This document shows positions 15,043 through 16,565 of a stretch of DNA of 16,565 nucleotides, one piece after another. The translations under genes and the position numbers were made by a program. The notes below the pieces were generated by a model. It was given only the letters and a program-made list of their open reading frames with translations. It was not told where the DNA came from and made no database searches. The stretch's first letter is position 1. Every line of letters starts with the position of its first letter. The DNA lies in assembly GCA_947071285.1 (NCBI GenBank), contig CAMTFK010000092.1, forward strand, positions 1-16,565, given 5' to 3'. The stretch is from an uncultured Bacteroides sp. (GTDB lineage: Bacteria > Bacteroidota > Bacteroidia > Bacteroidales > Bacteroidaceae).

Positions 15043-15082
15043 TCCGTTATTAAACAGATTCATAAAAAGGAAGGAAACTGAT

Positions 15083-15598
15083 ATGGAATGTAAAATCAGG
15101 CCGTGGAAAATGGAAGATGCTGCTGAACTCGTTTCAGCAATAAATAACAAAAACATCCTGGATAACCTGAGGGATGGTATACCTTATCCTTATACCGAAG
15201 ATGATGCAAAGTTCTTCATCAACGGGATGCTAAAGGCTGACAAGAACAACATTATCGCCTTTGCCATTACCGTCGACGACAAGGTAGTAGGAAGCATCGG
15301 TGTGTTTCGTCAAGACAATATCCACTTCTGCACAGCCGAAATGGGGTATTACATAGCAGAACCTTTCTGGGGAAAAGGATTAGGAACCAGCGCCATCAAA
15401 CAGACCTGCCAATATGTTTTTGACAACACTGATATTATCCGTATTTTTGCAGAACCTTTTGCCCGGAACATCGCTTCCTGCCGGATTCTTGAAAAGAGCG
15501 GATTTGAATGTGAAGGAACACTCAGGAGCAATGCAATCAAAAACGGCTGCGTTCTGGATATGAAAATGTATTCGCTCATTAAAAGTAATCACAGATAA
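15083..15598 (+). CDS. GNAT-family N-acetyltransferase (RimJ/RimL-like)
   Basis: Acetyl-CoA-dependent acetyltransferase of 171 residues in the cytoplasm; the substrate is unknown. IRPWKMEDAAELVSAINN at 5-22 is the usual N-terminal strand and helix of Acetyltransf_3 proteins. FAITVDDKVVGSIGVF (60-75) is the central sheet. EMGYYIAEPFWGKGLGTSAI (86-105) holds the acetyl-CoA pyrophosphate loop. NIASCRILEKSGFECEG (129-145) is motif B. I start at ATG 15083, behind the good purine-rich ribosome site AAGGAAGG (15070-15077). The frame remains open to a GTG at 15014, but that lies upstream of the predicted promoter box. The 75-residue gene follows 27 bp later with its own -7 box. Confidence 0.9.
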   Translation: MECKIRPWKMEDAAELVSAINNKNILDNLRDGIPYPYTEDDAKFFINGMLKADKNNIIAFAITVDDKVVGSIGVFRQDNIHFCTAEMGYYIAEPFWGKGLGTSAIKQTCQYVFDNTDIIRIFAEPFARNIASCRILEKSGFECEGTLRSNAIKNGCVLDMKMYSLIKSNHR

Positions 15599-15600
15599 TG

Positions 15601-15608
15601 TATATTTG
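15601..15608 (+). promoter_or_regulatory. -7 promoter box for the 75-residue gene
   Basis: TATATTTG followed by CA lies 2 bp after the GNAT stop and 17 bp before the next ATG. The leader would be only about 12 nt. No TTTG at the -33 position was found, so read-through from the GNAT gene is an alternative. Confidence 0.4.
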
Positions 15609-15625
15609 CAGAAAAAACGTTCAAC

Positions 15626-15853
15626 ATGAGAGACCAAGCAATATTAGTACGCAATGCGGTTAAAAACGAAATTCCCGCATTTGCCCTGATTGGAAAAGAT
15701 AAGTTTGCATTACAGACTTTGGAATATTATTATTCTCTGGCAAAAGAAGAATGCAGTGAAGAGTTCCTAAAAGACCTGAGGGATTTGATAGAAAATGATT
15801 TCAAAAAGTTCAGGGAAGAGAATCCGGAAAAGATAAAGGTGCCTGATATGTGA
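15626..15853 (+). CDS. Small protein of unknown function (75 residues)
   Basis: I do not recognise a family. The product begins MRDQAILVRNAVKNEIPAFA and is predicted mostly helical, soluble and acidic in the second half (ECSEEFLKDLRDLIENDFKK). It has no signal peptide, membrane segment or metal motif. Reasons to accept it as real are its own promoter-like box, an ATG at a sensible distance, a normal amino-acid mix, and its tandem position 27 bp after the acetyltransferase. The segment ALIGKDKFALQTLEYYYSLA suggests a helical bundle, perhaps a partner of the acetyltransferase, but this is only context. Confidence 0.65.
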   Translation: MRDQAILVRNAVKNEIPAFALIGKDKFALQTLEYYYSLAKEECSEEFLKDLRDLIENDFKKFREENPEKIKVPDM

Positions 15854-15941
15854 TTCGTGAATAAGTTCCCAAGGGATACCCAACGGATATTTCCGGCAAA
15901 GGGCATGCGATGATTATTGCTAATAGATAGTACATTATCTT

Positions 15942-16071
15942 GTTTTGCATATAACAAAATCAGGTGTTGACAGCTGTCAGTAGACTTGTTGATATCCGTC
16001 AACAAGTCTACTGACAACTGTCAACAGACTTACCAACAGTAATCAACACCAGCTAACGTCTACTGCAAAAC
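15942..16071. repeat. Nested inverted-repeat element of about 130 bp
   Basis: The inner stem has arms at 15965-15992 and 15999-16026: 28 bp with a single mismatch and a 6 nt loop (TATCCG). Two outer arm pairs are perfect: GGTGTTGA (15963-15970) with TCAACACC (16043-16050), and GTTTTGCA (15942-15949) with TGCAAAAC (16064-16071). The second of these encloses everything. The words GTCTACTG and CTGTCAACAG recur inside. The nested dyads suggest a folded RNA or a small non-coding mobile element. No protein is encoded. Confidence 0.75.
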
Positions 16072-16153
16072 ATCAACTTCCTGTATGTAAAAGGTGATTG
16101 TGCACTATACGTGATGGAATTACGGACTATAATAAACAAGGCTTTTCTATATA

Positions 16154-16207
16154 CCCCTTCCACCCGCAAACATCGATGAATAAAGAGATGCAATGATGTG
16201 GAAGGGG
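16154..16207. repeat. Inverted repeat CCCCTTCCAC / GTGGAAGGGG
   Basis: Perfect 10 bp arms at 16154-16163 and 16198-16207 enclose 34 nt. The enclosed part contains further short dyads (CATC/GATG words). Neither side has a T-run. It lies between the nested repeat and the REP-like copy 2. Confidence 0.55.
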
Positions 16208-16255
16208 AGTTCGGTCAACAATGAAGTTTGTTTATTTCTGTAGCGGTTATGAATC

Positions 16256-16340
16256 AGTTACGAGCTACGGGCTACAAGCTACAAGTGCCTTTCGGAACAT
16301 AGCGCAGCCACTTGTAGCTTGTAGCCTGTAGCTCGTAACT
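16256..16340. repeat. REP/REPIN-like palindrome, copy 2
   Basis: Arms at 16256-16287 and 16309-16340 are 32 bp each and complementary except at one position, around a 21 nt loop. On the minus strand the loop begins ACAAGTGGCTGCGCT, matching the loop start of copy 1 (ACAAGTTGCTGCGCT) with one change. The two copies are therefore the same element in opposite orientation. The arms share GCTACAAGCTAC with copy 1. Confidence 0.85.
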
Positions 16341-16422
16341 TTACTCCTTTCTTATCTGTTATAAGCTAAATAATAACAAGATTTCAGGCATTATCCCCAC
16401 CCTGTTTTATTTTCTTAGAGAG

Positions 16423-16457
16423 TTTGCAACCGGAATCATGATAAAATTGTATCTTTG
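16423..16457 (+). promoter_or_regulatory. Promoter for pheS
   Basis: TATCTTTG (16450-16457) followed by CA is a perfect -7 box. TTTG at 16423-16426 lies 23 bp upstream, slightly more than the usual 19-21. The leader before the pheS ATG would be about 40 nt. Confidence 0.55.
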
Positions 16458-16502
16458 CACCGTTTTATGTATTTCGAGATAAAATAATAAACAACGATAT
16501 AT

Positions 16503-16565
16503 ATGATAGCTAAAATCAACCAGCTTCTGCAAGAAGTGGAAGCACTGAAAGCTGCCAATGCCGAG
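16503..16565 (+). CDS. pheS: Phenylalanyl-tRNA synthetase alpha subunit, start only
   Basis: Only 21 codons are inside the window: MIAKINQLLQEVEALKAANA and one further residue, E. This fits the N-terminal coiled-coil of Bacteroides PheS, which with PheT charges tRNA-Phe with phenylalanine in the cytoplasm. The catalytic core lies off the right edge. The ATG sits about 45 bp after a good -7 promoter box. The identification rests on this short but characteristic start, so it is likely but not proven. Confidence 0.85.
   Translation, partial: MIAKINQLLQEVEALKAANAE

Larger units (their letters stand above)
15854..16502. other. 649 bp region without a gene, rich in inverted repeats
   Basis: Neither strand shows an open frame with coding character. 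The stretch instead holds three separate dyad structures (15942-16071, 16154-16207, 16256-16340), each listed on its own, and a promoter box just before pheS. The 15854-15941 part shows nothing I can name. Confidence 0.7.

Noticed and set aside
15942..16340. Insertion sequence with terminal inverted repeats
   Set aside because: The three dyads do not match one another as ends, no transposase fragment lies between them, and no target duplication is visible.
15854..16502. tRNA or other classical RNA gene
   Set aside because: No cloverleaf, T-loop GTTCRA pattern or terminal CCA arrangement was found. The dyads are too long and too regular for a tRNA.

Overview
The window looks like chromosomal DNA of a gut Bacteroides or a close relative. 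Support comes from Bacteroidetes-type promoters (-7 TAnnTTTG, in several places with a -33 TTTG about 20 bp upstream), weak Shine-Dalgarno signals, a FecI/FecR-type regulator pair, secreted glycosidases aimed at host-type glycans, and a right-edge gene whose first 21 residues read as Bacteroides phenylalanyl-tRNA synthetase alpha (pheS). The genus is an inference from gene content and promoter style.

Layout, left to right. (1) 1-1558, minus: a FecR-type anti-sigma factor cut by the left edge, preceded by its ECF sigma factor; the target SusC/SusD-type genes would lie to the left. (2) 1775-7532, mostly plus: an HxlR-family regulator, a secreted GH20 beta-N-acetylhexosaminidase, a minus-strand Cys-containing small protein (DUF6078-like), a decayed beta-helix glycosidase remnant, and a secreted GH95 alpha-L-fucosidase. 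GH20 and GH95 together suggest trimming of fucosylated, GlcNAc/GalNAc-containing host glycans. No SusC/SusD pair is visible beside them. (3) 7621-13314: an ion-transport block, with trkH and trkA (minus) for K+ uptake and a CLC-type anion transporter with a C-terminal RCK_C domain (minus). A stand-alone TrpB2-type tryptophan synthase beta chain (plus) sits between them. (4) 13468-14925, minus: a compact ECF sigma / membrane anti-sigma / Spy-CpxP-like periplasmic protein operon, probably an envelope-stress module. (5) 15083-15853, plus: a GNAT acetyltransferase and a 75-residue protein of unknown function. (6) 15854-16502: 649 bp with no credible gene but three separate inverted-repeat structures. 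(7) 16503-end: the start of pheS.

The least explained material is non-coding. Four palindromes lie at an exact 22 bp period between the convergent GH20 and DUF6078-like genes. A roughly 130 bp nested inverted repeat lies upstream of pheS. Two copies, in opposite orientation, of a REP/REPIN-like palindrome share the head ACAAGTkGCTGCGCT. On the protein side, the CLC transporter keeps the gating glutamate but differs at three other canonical anion/proton positions. I did not see a defence system, CRISPR array, transposase gene, tRNA or rRNA.
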